Below, in pieces: positions 17,239-25,124 of a DNA stretch of 55,651 bases. The stretch comes from Clostridia bacterium (GTDB lineage Bacteria; Bacillota; Clostridia; Christensenellales; Aristaeellaceae). The notes beneath the pieces are model-generated. The model worked only from the letters and a program-made list of their open reading frames with translations. It made no database searches and was not told where the DNA came from. The translations under genes were made by a program, and so were the position numbers. The stretch covers positions 1 through 55,651 of the forward strand of contig JAFUCP010000245.1 of NCBI GenBank assembly GCA_017459565.1, given 5' to 3'. Numbering within the stretch: position 1 is the stretch's first letter; every line of letters begins with the position of its first letter.

Positions 17239-18338
17239 GCGTCATCTCCCTCCAGAAGTGATCGATACAATCCATATACAGTGGAACGGTTGATAGCGGT
17301 ATGCGAAAGAACGAATTTTGTTTCCCCGGCAAAGTAAACTTCATTAAGAAAATACGGGGAATCTTCACGCTCCGAATTCAGGATGTATGCCATTGCAACC
17401 GGCTCCCCAAAGAACAGTTCTTCGATATGAGCATAGATCATCGACCAGACATCCAAAACAAAATCCAGCGCGTCATCAATCCCGCTTCCCCTCGGCAATA
17501 TCGAAAGCAGGATTCCCTGTCCCAACTGATATTCCGGGCCGCGGCCGATCACGATCTTCTTATTTATGGCCTCCAGCGCTTTAATCGCAGCGTTGTAAAC
17601 ATCCCGGGCGGACGGATTTTCATTGGGAATTACGTCATCTGGCCGACCCCCAAACCTGGCATAGGCGGGAGCATAATCCGGCGCAAGCTTTACGCTCATC
17701 CATCTGCGCATAAAAGCAACATCGAGCGGCGCAACAGAAACATCGGCCTGGTTCATCGCCGCGAGAATATAGAGATGCGGCGAAAACGCATATTCGATAT
17801 AGCCGTCCGTTTCAGGGCTTAAGATTTCAAAAAACTGTGTGTTCTCTGCCGGGGTATTATCGTCTCCGAGCCTCTTGTCGGGCTCTATCGTGACAATACT
17901 GCCCCCGAACACTTCAATCGCCGGCCCTCGATTAAGCTCGTCAATTATCAGCAGCGCCGCGCTGTCGGGTTGTTTGGCAAACTCGTTGGCGCGATAAAGG
18001 ATGCCTTCGCTGATTTGGTATCCTTCCGTTCCATCATATCGCGGCGTGATTCCAGTCAGGAAATCACGGTATTTTGAATTTTGATGAAGCGTCGTTCTAA
18101 AGACCTTCCTGCGCGGCCTTTGCAGCATGGGCAGCGCTCCCAAATTTTCGTTCTCAGGGATTGCCGGAATCGGGATTGCCGCGCCCGGATGGTGTGTCGG
18201 CATCGGATCGATGGCCACGCCGCGCTCAAACAAACGGGCAACATCGTTCATCAGCTTTGATTTCCCGGTTCCCGGCGCGCCCATGAGCAGAACGTTTTTC
18301 TTTTCCTGCAAATTCCTTAGAATGTCACACGCGTCCAT
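17235..18338 (-). CDS. McrB-like AAA+ NTPase lacking the N-terminal DNA-binding domain
   Basis: McrB-type motors use GTP in the characterised enzymes and drive translocation that triggers McrC. The 367-residue protein starts only 19 residues before Walker A GAPGTGKS (20-27). Walker B is LLIIDELNRG (129-138). The McrB-family signature MNxxD appears as MNQAD (195-199), followed by LDVAFMRRW with the arginine-finger pair. McrB and LlaJI R1 proteins usually carry an N-terminal recognition domain of 150 or more residues; it is absent here. The ATG follows AAGGAG. The start overlaps the end of the 180-residue upstream protein by 14 nt, suggesting a fixed stoichiometry. Confidence 0.9.
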   Translation of the reverse strand: MDACDILRNLQEKKNVLLMGAPGTGKSKLMNDVARLFERGVAIDPMPTHHPGAAIPIPAIPENENLGALPMLQRPRRKVFRTTLHQNSKYRDFLTGITPRYDGTEGYQISEGILYRANEFAKQPDSAALLIIDELNRGPAIEVFGGSIVTIEPDKRLGDDNTPAENTQFFEILSPETDGYIEYAFSPHLYILAAMNQADVSVAPLDVAFMRRWMSVKLAPDYAPAYARFGGRPDDVIPNENPSARDVYNAAIKALEAINKKIVIGRGPEYQLGQGILLSILPRGSGIDDALDFVLDVWSMIYAHIEELFFGEPVAMAYILNSEREDSPYFLNEVYFAGETKFVLSHTAINRSTVYGLYRSLLEGDDA

Positions 18339-18867
18339 TCGTATAACTCCTTCCGTTCTCTATATCGACATAGCCCATGGCCGTAATATTCGCATTGCGC
18401 CGCGCAGTCAGCCCTTCAATGATCGGGGCTTTTATCGCCGGATGCCATTTATCATGCAAAAGGGAGTCAAGACTGGTAAAGTACGGACAAGCTCTTCCAA
18501 AGTTATCGAGTACAATCAAAAGCACACAGTCTCCTGAATCCGTCGGTATTTCATCCTGAGGAAAACATTCGTGTATTCTCCCGATTCTCACTTCGTTGGG
18601 CCGCGAATTTGTCGGGGGATGGATTTCCGCCTGAGTGGGAGCATGTTTTGCCCAAATAAACTGTCCCCTGAGAACGCCATCGTCTTCCTGTATAAACATT
18701 CTTTGAAACACCGGGAAGAATTCCGAAGCAGGGCTGAAGCGCAGATCTCTCGCGCCGCCTCCGTTCTGTTTGACGTTGGAAGTTGCGGTGAATTTGCTCA
18801 AATCTCCCGCGACAATGCGCTTGTATACCACGAGCTTCACGCCCAGATTCTGTGTTTGCCGAGTCAT
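18325..18867 (-). CDS. Unrecognised 180-residue protein of the restriction island (candidate DNA-recognition subunit)
   Basis: I do not recognise this family with confidence. The ATG at 18865-18867 follows AAGGAGG exactly; the longer open frame to 18975 has no such site and overlaps the methylase. The N-terminal part shows VVYKRIVAGDLSKFTATSN and NGGGARDLRF, and the middle is rich in aromatic, Arg and Pro residues. There is no signal peptide or membrane segment. It sits between the gamma methylase (4-nt overlap) and the McrB-like gene (14-nt overlap). Because that McrB lacks its recognition domain, I infer that this protein supplies DNA recognition. A detached B3-type domain as in LlaJI R1/EcoRII is one possibility, based on weak resemblance only. 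Confidence 0.8.
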   Translation of the reverse strand: MTRQTQNLGVKLVVYKRIVAGDLSKFTATSNVKQNGGGARDLRFSPASEFFPVFQRMFIQEDDGVLRGQFIWAKHAPTQAEIHPPTNSRPNEVRIGRIHECFPQDEIPTDSGDCVLLIVLDNFGRACPYFTSLDSLLHDKWHPAIKAPIIEGLTARRNANITAMGYVDIENGRSYTNGRV

Positions 18868-21014
18868 TCTGCGCCTCCTTCTGACAATTCTGTCATTTCT
18901 GTCGGAATGTATGCTTTCGCGTTCTGCGCAAATCCCGCTCTTTCCCTTGTCGTATATGTGCCCTTGATTTTGCAAAAACGTTCCTCTGCAATTGAGAGAA
19001 ACAAATCCCGGGTATAGGTCGCGCGCGTCTCTCCCTTCAGCTTAGGCTGGCGCCGGTCAAGCAGAGGAAAATCGCGCATTAAAAGCTCAAGATCGGAAAA
19101 CGCAAGTCCGTATGCATCAGCGACGGCAGCATCAAGCTCGGCGCGCAGCTTTCCCATTTGTCTGTCGGTATAATATTCCGATCCCATGCATGAAAGCTCT
19201 TTGCTCAAAGATATAATCCTTTCCGCAAGCTCCCCTTGCAGGTCGATATCGGGCATGGGCAGGCTGAACAGCAAGAAATAGTTGACCGTCGTCGAAAGAA
19301 CCCTTCTCAACATCCAGTCAAACACAAAGCTGTTTGTCACGCCGACGAAAAAGAACAAGCGCCTTTGGCCAAATTCTCCCGGGAATACGATGGTCGGCAC
19401 CTTATTTCCGCAAACAACCCCGGCCGGGATGGCCGCGCTCATCATGGCGCGCTCATTTGTCTGCCCGGCAATATCGCAATAACCCGCCCTTTGCATATAA
19501 GCGCGCTTGAGAAGCCTCTCGTTAAGATCATCCGGGCCAACGAAATACTGTGGCTCAATGCTTCCGGCACTTGGAACCCATTTCGCGCTTCTTCCGCTTC
19601 CAGAAACATAGGCCTTCGCGCCGAAACGGAACTGTTGAACCATCCGGCCCTCGACGACAGGAAGATCATCTTCGGAGCGCCGCGCATGAAAGATCGGCCT
19701 GTCATTCGTCATATCAACCTCACGGGCAATATCGACGCGCCACGCATCCTTCCATTCCGTACCGTTGGCGCATATTTTGAAGAACAAATCCTTTTCCGCG
19801 ACGCTTCGACATTCGGGAACCGTCAGATCAGGGCGTATTTTTTCAAGCTCACCGGCAATAAAGTCTATCGCTTCGGTCCTTTTGACCGCGAGATTTTCGC
19901 CTTTACATATTTCGAATGAAAAACCGGCGCAACGGCGCTTTTCACAGTAAGCCTTTTTATGTGAGACAATCACAAACTTAAACCGGGTATCAATTTCAAA
20001 ATAGTTCGCCTTGTTGTCAAGAAGATAGTATTTGAGCCCTTCGCTGCGCTCCAGCAGAAATCGTCTGAGAGATTCCGTGCCAAGCGAACGAATAATCCCC
20101 GCCGGAACGATATACGATAGATGACCGCCGGGCTTCAATATGGAAATCGCCCGTTGAAGAAACGCCATGTACATGTCCGGCTCGGCGCTTCCGAGAAGCG
20201 AATAGCGTTCTTTCAGCGCTCTGCTGTAATTCAGAGTATCCTGTCTTTCCGCAAGAAACCGCTCATGATTAAACGAATCATATCCGGAACCATAGACATG
20301 GTAATTTTCGGTTGTCTTGTTGACAAAGGAATGAAGCGAAAGCTTTATCCTTCCCCATGGAGGATTGCCAACCACGATATCGAAAGCAGGAAATCCGGCG
20401 TCATCCGCAAGAAGGCTGTCACACGCCCGCCATTTCCCGCACATCCCGCGTATCGCATCAACGCTCGAGGCATGTACCGACAGCGCAATTCTCGCTCCCC
20501 TGAGAGCATATTCCGATAAATCGAAGGCGTATATGCACTCTGAAATCCATTGATTATAGCTGTCAGAATATTTTTTATAATAAAGCTCCGCAACCGCGGC
20601 AAGCAGTATTCCCGATCCCGCGGCAATGTCCACGATTTTGCTGTCGCGCTCAAGAACGCACCGACAGTCCTCCGCAACAAACTGCGCAAGCCGAAAATCG
20701 GTATAAAAGATACCGTTCTTCTTTTTCTCGGAAATCGTGGCCGGTTCACGGGACAGGCCGGACAAAATCAGCGAAGCGGGAATCGGTATCATGGATAAAA
20801 TCATCGAAAGCCGCTCAGCGGCGTCCAGTATTTTGGATGAATCGTCAACTTCGATTTCGAATACTTTCCAATATTCACATATATCAAACCCGCCGATCCT
20901 GGCCGCACACGCCTCAAGAATCAACAGTCTGTATTCGTAATCCGGGGACACCTCTATAAGCAATTGCTCGGCATTGTATAGGAGCGATTGTTCCAATGTG
21001 GATGGCCTGCTCAT
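18864..21014 (-). CDS. Large N6-adenine DNA methyltransferase (gamma class, Eco57I/type IIG-like)
   Basis: The 716-residue protein uses S-adenosylmethionine to methylate adenine. Motif X is KKNGIFYTDFRLAQF (98-112), motif I is VDIAAGSGILLA (128-139) and motif IV is VVGNPPWGR (NPPW at 217-220). The order X-I-IV and the NPPW tetrapeptide indicate a gamma-type N6-adenine enzyme. The region beyond about residue 400 is long enough to be a target-recognition domain. I see no nuclease motif at the N-terminus, so it is probably methylase only. It starts at ATG after GGAGGGG and overlaps both neighbours by 4 nt. Confidence 0.9.
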   Translation of the reverse strand: MSRPSTLEQSLLYNAEQLLIEVSPDYEYRLLILEACAARIGGFDICEYWKVFEIEVDDSSKILDAAERLSMILSMIPIPASLILSGLSREPATISEKKKNGIFYTDFRLAQFVAEDCRCVLERDSKIVDIAAGSGILLAAVAELYYKKYSDSYNQWISECIYAFDLSEYALRGARIALSVHASSVDAIRGMCGKWRACDSLLADDAGFPAFDIVVGNPPWGRIKLSLHSFVNKTTENYHVYGSGYDSFNHERFLAERQDTLNYSRALKERYSLLGSAEPDMYMAFLQRAISILKPGGHLSYIVPAGIIRSLGTESLRRFLLERSEGLKYYLLDNKANYFEIDTRFKFVIVSHKKAYCEKRRCAGFSFEICKGENLAVKRTEAIDFIAGELEKIRPDLTVPECRSVAEKDLFFKICANGTEWKDAWRVDIAREVDMTNDRPIFHARRSEDDLPVVEGRMVQQFRFGAKAYVSGSGRSAKWVPSAGSIEPQYFVGPDDLNERLLKRAYMQRAGYCDIAGQTNERAMMSAAIPAGVVCGNKVPTIVFPGEFGQRRLFFFVGVTNSFVFDWMLRRVLSTTVNYFLLFSLPMPDIDLQGELAERIISLSKELSCMGSEYYTDRQMGKLRAELDAAVADAYGLAFSDLELLMRDFPLLDRRQPKLKGETRATYTRDLFLSIAEERFCKIKGTYTTRERAGFAQNAKAYIPTEMTELSEGGAE

Positions 21015-22048
21015 TTTTCGTCCCCTCCGCCGCGCCGGTAATCTATCAGGTATTCATTGACCTCCGGCCTGTGTAAACGGGCAACCTGATTGGGACGATA
21101 GCGCCCAATGGCACCAAGGTTGAACATCTCGACCGTCCCGGTTTTTTTCAGCTCCCCGATCAGTTGGTCGAGCTGGACATGCCCATCGTTGCTGTATGAA
21201 ATCAGGACCCTTTTTGCCGTCTGCGAAGAAGCAAGGCTGACAAGCGCCCTGAGCGCCTTTGCCTTGTAGCAGAACACAGACGCCTTGCTTTTCCACGGTC
21301 TAAGTCCAGTCACGCCGCTGACGACAGGCTCGTCGCCAAGGGTAATGGTTTCCAAAATGTGATAATATGAAGCATACTGTCGCTTTGTATATGGCGGGTC
21401 AAGATAGACTACGTCCTCCTCTTCGCTCCTGATATCGAAAACATCATCGGTGGAAGCGGAATAACTGACTTTTTCCTTTCGCAAATCAAGCGGCATGAGA
21501 CATAGCGGCTCCAGAGCCTGAGGCTGCCAATTTGACAGGAAGCACCCATATGTCCCAGCGATATTCGCAATGTTGTTTACCGCATAGATGAGCGTAGACA
21601 TAAGCAGCACAAATTCCTTGTCGCTGATCGTTCCGTCCTTCTTCCACCGATGGACCGTCGCAACAGCGCCGTCAATCTTTCTGGCGTTTTCCTCTGTAAA
21701 ATATCCGCGTTCAATTCCGACCTGATTGAGCGAAGCGGGCGAATACTCTCTCCAGATAAAACCGCTTAGTTCGGCCTGATTGAGTATGTCCAGCGCTTTC
21801 TGATATCCTCCAAGCGCGGAAAACGGAACATCCTCTGTTGACAGAAGTCTCGCTTCCGACATAACAGCTGCACTGTACATCATATCATTGATCTTTATTT
21901 TCCAGCCCAAATCCGCGGCTTTGCTGGCTACAATGCCGGTTCCACAGAAGGCATCGATGAAGCACCCAGCCTTTTTGTCAGGAAAGCCGAGATGCCGAGC
22001 GATGTCGTCGGCAACTCTTGCCTTTGAGCCGATATATCTGTATCCCAT
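21011..22048 (-). CDS. D12-class N6-adenine DNA methyltransferase
   Basis: The 345-residue protein begins with the D12-class signature GYRYIGSKARVADDI. Motif I is FIDAFCGTGIVA (30-41) and motif IV is DPPYTKRQYASYYH (DPPY at 217-220). These are hallmarks of Dam/MboI-type adenine methylases. It is the first gene of the island, 82 nt downstream of the only visible promoter. Two adenine methylases in one operon suggest an asymmetric recognition site, with each enzyme protecting one strand; that is inference. The Shine-Dalgarno (GGAG) is about 10 nt from the start, weaker than for the other island genes. Confidence 0.92.
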   Translation of the reverse strand: MGYRYIGSKARVADDIARHLGFPDKKAGCFIDAFCGTGIVASKAADLGWKIKINDMMYSAAVMSEARLLSTEDVPFSALGGYQKALDILNQAELSGFIWREYSPASLNQVGIERGYFTEENARKIDGAVATVHRWKKDGTISDKEFVLLMSTLIYAVNNIANIAGTYGCFLSNWQPQALEPLCLMPLDLRKEKVSYSASTDDVFDIRSEEEDVVYLDPPYTKRQYASYYHILETITLGDEPVVSGVTGLRPWKSKASVFCYKAKALRALVSLASSQTAKRVLISYSNDGHVQLDQLIGELKKTGTVEMFNLGAIGRYRPNQVARLHRPEVNEYLIDYRRGGGDEK

Positions 22049-22129
22049 TTAAGCCCTGCTCCATAGGAATGATTTCCGCAAACCCGCAAAAGCAGTTCAG
22101 ATCCACGCAGGTTTTGCCGGTCCCCGCTT

Positions 22130-22158
22130 ATTTTATCATATAAAACCTGAATCAACAA
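22130..22158 (-). promoter_or_regulatory. Promoter of the restriction-modification island
   Basis: On the minus strand: TTGTTG (22153-22158), a 17-nt spacer and TAAAAT (22130-22135) with TGA just upstream (extended -10). It is 82 nt before the first methylase start and is the only convincing promoter for the five genes. Confidence 0.65.
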
Positions 22159-22159
22159 T

Positions 22160-22367
22160 ACAAATCGACCCGCACGCGAAATATAAACGCAAAGGCGCCG
22201 CGCAGCAAGGACCCTATTTCTGTTTTCGCAGGCTTTGGATGCATAATAACAGCGACCATATATGGATGCCTCCACATGGCCGCTGATACGGGTCTTTTCA
22301 CGTCTGCTGTCTGTATTCTTGTATCATGGCGCTCCCACGCGCGATTCCCGCGGCATTTTACTTTCTT
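22160..22367. other. Intergenic stretch right of the restriction island
   Basis: I see no gene, RNA or clear repeat here. Composition changes from the AT-richer island to the GC-rich YcxB-like gene, so this gap is a candidate boundary. No direct repeat, integrase or tRNA is visible. No clear terminator for the minus-strand gene at 22368 is found. Confidence 0.5.
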
Positions 22368-22892
22368 TTACAGTGCTTTGCACTTTTGCTGCATGTGCTT
22401 GACGAGGTATGCCCACAGCTCGTCATCGGGAACGTCAGCCTGGCCGTCCGGCAGCAAAAACGCCCGGGCGGGGTTCACATAGAGGTAGACGCAGCCCCTG
22501 TCGCGGTAGGCGGCGGACAGCTGGCCCCATTTGACCTCTACGCTCTCCTCCGCCTTGCGGTCGTTGGTCACGTGGATGCCCTCGAAGCTCATGCGCACGG
22601 TATACACCGCCTTGGGAGGCTTCAGCTCCGCCGCGCGCACGTTCAGCTGGGAAAAGTAGGTGCCGAAGTATACCAGCGGCAGACCCAGCCCGACGACCAG
22701 CAGCACCGCGGCAATCAGCCCCGCCTGCTCCCGGCCCGTCAAAAGCGCCGCCACGGAAAAGGCGATGAGGATCAGCGCGAACACCACCGGGCGGACCCAG
22801 CGCTTGCGCAGCCGGAGCATATCAAAGCTGCTGAACCGCCGGAAGGTCTTTGCGTCCAGCCTGACGCGGACCGTTATTTCCTTGCCCTTCAT
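22368..22892 (-). CDS. YcxB-like membrane protein
   Basis: The 174-residue protein has two adjacent hydrophobic segments (about residues 33-55 and 58-78). A C-terminal domain follows with VYTVRMSFEGIHVTNDRKAE and a stretch ending RAFLLPDGQAD. This two-helix plus beta domain layout is that of the YcxB-like family, whose function is unknown. It starts 1 nt after the GH3 stop codon and is probably co-transcribed with the GH3 gene. Confidence 0.75.
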   Translation of the reverse strand: MKGKEITVRVRLDAKTFRRFSSFDMLRLRKRWVRPVVFALILIAFSVAALLTGREQAGLIAAVLLVVGLGLPLVYFGTYFSQLNVRAAELKPPKAVYTVRMSFEGIHVTNDRKAEESVEVKWGQLSAAYRDRGCVYLYVNPARAFLLPDGQADVPDDELWAYLVKHMQQKCKAL

Positions 22893-22893
22893 C

Positions 22894-24963
22894 TCACACC
22901 TTCACGGCCGCGTGGCCCGTCAGTTCCTCAGTGCGCGCGTCCGGCTGGCCCAGGCCCACATAGAAGACGGGCACGCCCTCGTCCACCGGCGCGCCGGCGG
23001 CGTCCACCACCTTCAGCCGGTCCGCGGGAATGTCCAGGCAGACCTTCACGGTCTCGCCCGTGGGAACGCGGACGCGGGCGAAGGCGCAGAGCCTGGGGTT
23101 GCGGGGCGCGTTTTCAGAGCCCTCGTTCTGCACATAGACCTGTACGACCTCGTCGGTATCCACGCCGCCCGCGTTCACCACCTCGGCCTCGACGCCGCTT
23201 GCCGTGCGCTTCGCGGCGGCCACGCGGCAGTCGCCGTAGGTCAGGCCATAGCCGAAGGGATACAGCGGCGCTTCCTCGATGTAGCGATAGGTGCGGCCCC
23301 GCATGGCGTAGTCGGTAAACTCCGGCATCCGCTCAAGCTGCTCATTCTTATAGAAGGTCACGGGCAGCTTGCCGGAGGGGGAAATTTTGCCCAGCAGGAT
23401 ATCCGCCACGGCGCTGCCGCCCCGCGCGCCGGGGTACCAGGTCAGCAGCACGGCGTCCGCCTTTTCGGCGCCCGTTCCCAGATCGATGGCGCTGCCCGCC
23501 ATCAGCACGATGGCGGTGGGCTTGCCCACGGCCAGCACCGCGTCCATCAGCCTGCGCTGGCTTTCAGGCAGCAGCAGGTCCAGCTTGTCGCCGGAGGCGG
23601 CGGCATTGCCGGTGTCGCCCTCCTCGCCCTCCAGCGTCTCGTCCAGGCCCAGCACCAGCAGCACCGCGTCAGAACATTCCGCCACAGTCAGCGCCTCGGA
23701 GAGTCGGTCGTCCGCCACGGCCAGGTTTTCCTCCCGGTCCCTGAACAGGTGGCAGCCCTGGCTGTACAGCACGCGCACATCGTCGCCCAGCGCGTCCTGC
23801 AGGCCCTCCAGCACCGTGACGTACCGGGAGGACGTGCCATGATAGTTGCCGATGAGCGCGGCGCGGCTGTTGGCGTTGGGCCCGATGACGCCCAGGGTAT
23901 TCAGCTTCGCCCTGTCAAGGGGCAGCATACCGTCGTTCTTCAGCAGCACGCAGCTCTCCTCGCTGGCCCGGCGGGCCGCGTCCAGATGCTCCCGGCACTC
24001 CACCTTCTCATAGGGAATTTGATCAAATTCGCTGCCCTCCATCAAGCCCAGCAGATACCGGCAGGTGAACAGCCGCACGGCGCTGCGCCGAAGCTGCGCC
24101 TCGGAGACAAGTCCCTTTTCATAGGCCTTCATCAGATAGACATAGGTATTGCCGCAGTTCACATCACAGCCGTTTTCAATGGCCAGCGCGGCGGATTCCT
24201 CCGGCGTATCGGTGACCATGTGGCCGGTGTGGAAATCCCTGATAGCCCAGCAGTCGGACACGAAGTGGCCCTCAAAGCCCCATTCGTCCCGCAGGGTCCT
24301 TTGCAGCGCGGCGCTGCCGCAGCAGGGTTCGCCGTTGGTGCGGTTGTAGGCGCCCATCACGGCCTCCACCCCCGCGTCCACCAGCGCCTTGAAGGCGGGC
24401 AGATAGGTTTCGGCCATGTCCTTCTTTGTCGCCTCGGCGTTGAAGTGGTGGCGCAGCGCCTCCGGGCCCGAATGGACGGCGAAATGCTTGGCGCAGGCGG
24501 CGGACTTCATGACCTCGCCCTCGCCCTGCAAGCCCTTGACATAGTTTACGCCCAGCTGGGAGGTCAAAAACGGGTCCTCGCCATAGGTTTCGTGGCCACG
24601 GCCCCAGCGGGGGTCCCGGAAGATGTTCACATTGGGGGACCAGAAGGTCAGCCCCTTATAGATATCCCGGTCCCCATGGGCGGCGGCGGCGTTGAACTTC
24701 GCGCGGCCCTCGGTGGCCGCAACGTCGCCCAGCCTGCGCACCAGCGCGGGGTCGAAGGCCGCTGCGATGCCGATGGCCTGGGGGAAGGATGTGGCCGTGC
24801 CCGCGCGGGCCACGCCGTGAAGCGCCTCGTTCCACCAGTTGTAGGCGTCAATGCCCAGTCGTTCAATGGCGGGGGCGTCATAGCGCAGCTGGCTGGCAAC
24901 CTCCTCCACGGTCATGCGGTCCACCAGTGCCTGTGCCTTTATGCGAGCCTGCTCTCGGTTCAT
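22894..24963 (-). CDS. GH3 beta-glycosidase (beta-glucosidase/beta-xylosidase), intracellular
   Basis: GH3 enzymes release terminal beta-linked sugars. The 689-residue protein has no signal peptide, so it should act on imported oligosaccharides. It has the GH3 N-terminal barrel (YNWWNEALHGVARAGTATSF), the catalytic nucleophile Asp237 in FVSDCWAI, the second alpha/beta domain and a C-terminal Fn3-like domain (EVVQVYVQNEG). The opening motif and DPRWGRGHETYGEDP are common to plant-type beta-xylosidase and beta-glucosidase members, so the substrate is not settled. The start ATG follows GGGAGGG. A consensus promoter lies 46-74 nt upstream. Confidence 0.92.
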   Translation of the reverse strand: MNREQARIKAQALVDRMTVEEVASQLRYDAPAIERLGIDAYNWWNEALHGVARAGTATSFPQAIGIAAAFDPALVRRLGDVAATEGRAKFNAAAAHGDRDIYKGLTFWSPNVNIFRDPRWGRGHETYGEDPFLTSQLGVNYVKGLQGEGEVMKSAACAKHFAVHSGPEALRHHFNAEATKKDMAETYLPAFKALVDAGVEAVMGAYNRTNGEPCCGSAALQRTLRDEWGFEGHFVSDCWAIRDFHTGHMVTDTPEESAALAIENGCDVNCGNTYVYLMKAYEKGLVSEAQLRRSAVRLFTCRYLLGLMEGSEFDQIPYEKVECREHLDAARRASEESCVLLKNDGMLPLDRAKLNTLGVIGPNANSRAALIGNYHGTSSRYVTVLEGLQDALGDDVRVLYSQGCHLFRDREENLAVADDRLSEALTVAECSDAVLLVLGLDETLEGEEGDTGNAAASGDKLDLLLPESQRRLMDAVLAVGKPTAIVLMAGSAIDLGTGAEKADAVLLTWYPGARGGSAVADILLGKISPSGKLPVTFYKNEQLERMPEFTDYAMRGRTYRYIEEAPLYPFGYGLTYGDCRVAAAKRTASGVEAEVVNAGGVDTDEVVQVYVQNEGSENAPRNPRLCAFARVRVPTGETVKVCLDIPADRLKVVDAAGAPVDEGVPVFYVGLGQPDARTEELTGHAAVKV

Positions 24964-25008
24964 TGATATACCCTCCCGTCGCGTATTTTGTAAAATTACC
25001 ATGTAAAT

Positions 25009-25037
25009 ACAATACGATGAATTCGCTGGGTTGTCAA
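25009..25037 (-). promoter_or_regulatory. Promoter of the GH3-ycxB operon
   Basis: On the minus strand: TTGACA (25032-25037), a 17-nt spacer and TATTGT (25009-25014). Between it and the start lies an AT-rich dyad (ATTTTGTAAAAT, 24984-24995), which could be an operator; no regulator gene is adjacent. Confidence 0.75.
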
Positions 25038-25051
25038 GAATCAATATGCGG

Positions 25052-25095
25052 TCAAAACAAGCGGTGCGCAGGGTTTGATAAGCCCTGCGCACCGC
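25052..25095 (-). terminator. Intrinsic terminator of the tandem aldolase gene
   Basis: A perfect 13-bp stem GCGGTGCGCAGGG/CCCTGCGCACCGC (25061-25073, 25083-25095) is followed on the minus strand by TTGTTTTG. It lies 30 nt after the aldolase stop. Confidence 0.88.
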
Positions 25096-25124
25096 CTTGT
25101 CCCGAATTCGGGAGCGGCCGCAAA

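Noticed and set aside
18325-18975. Longer start (216 residues) for the 180-residue island protein
   Set aside because: The upstream start has no Shine-Dalgarno and overlaps the methylase far more; AAGGAGG points to 18867.
15961-22048. BREX or Type I restriction system
   Set aside because: No PglZ, Lon-like, HsdR or HsdS features; the motor and nuclease are McrB/McrC-like.
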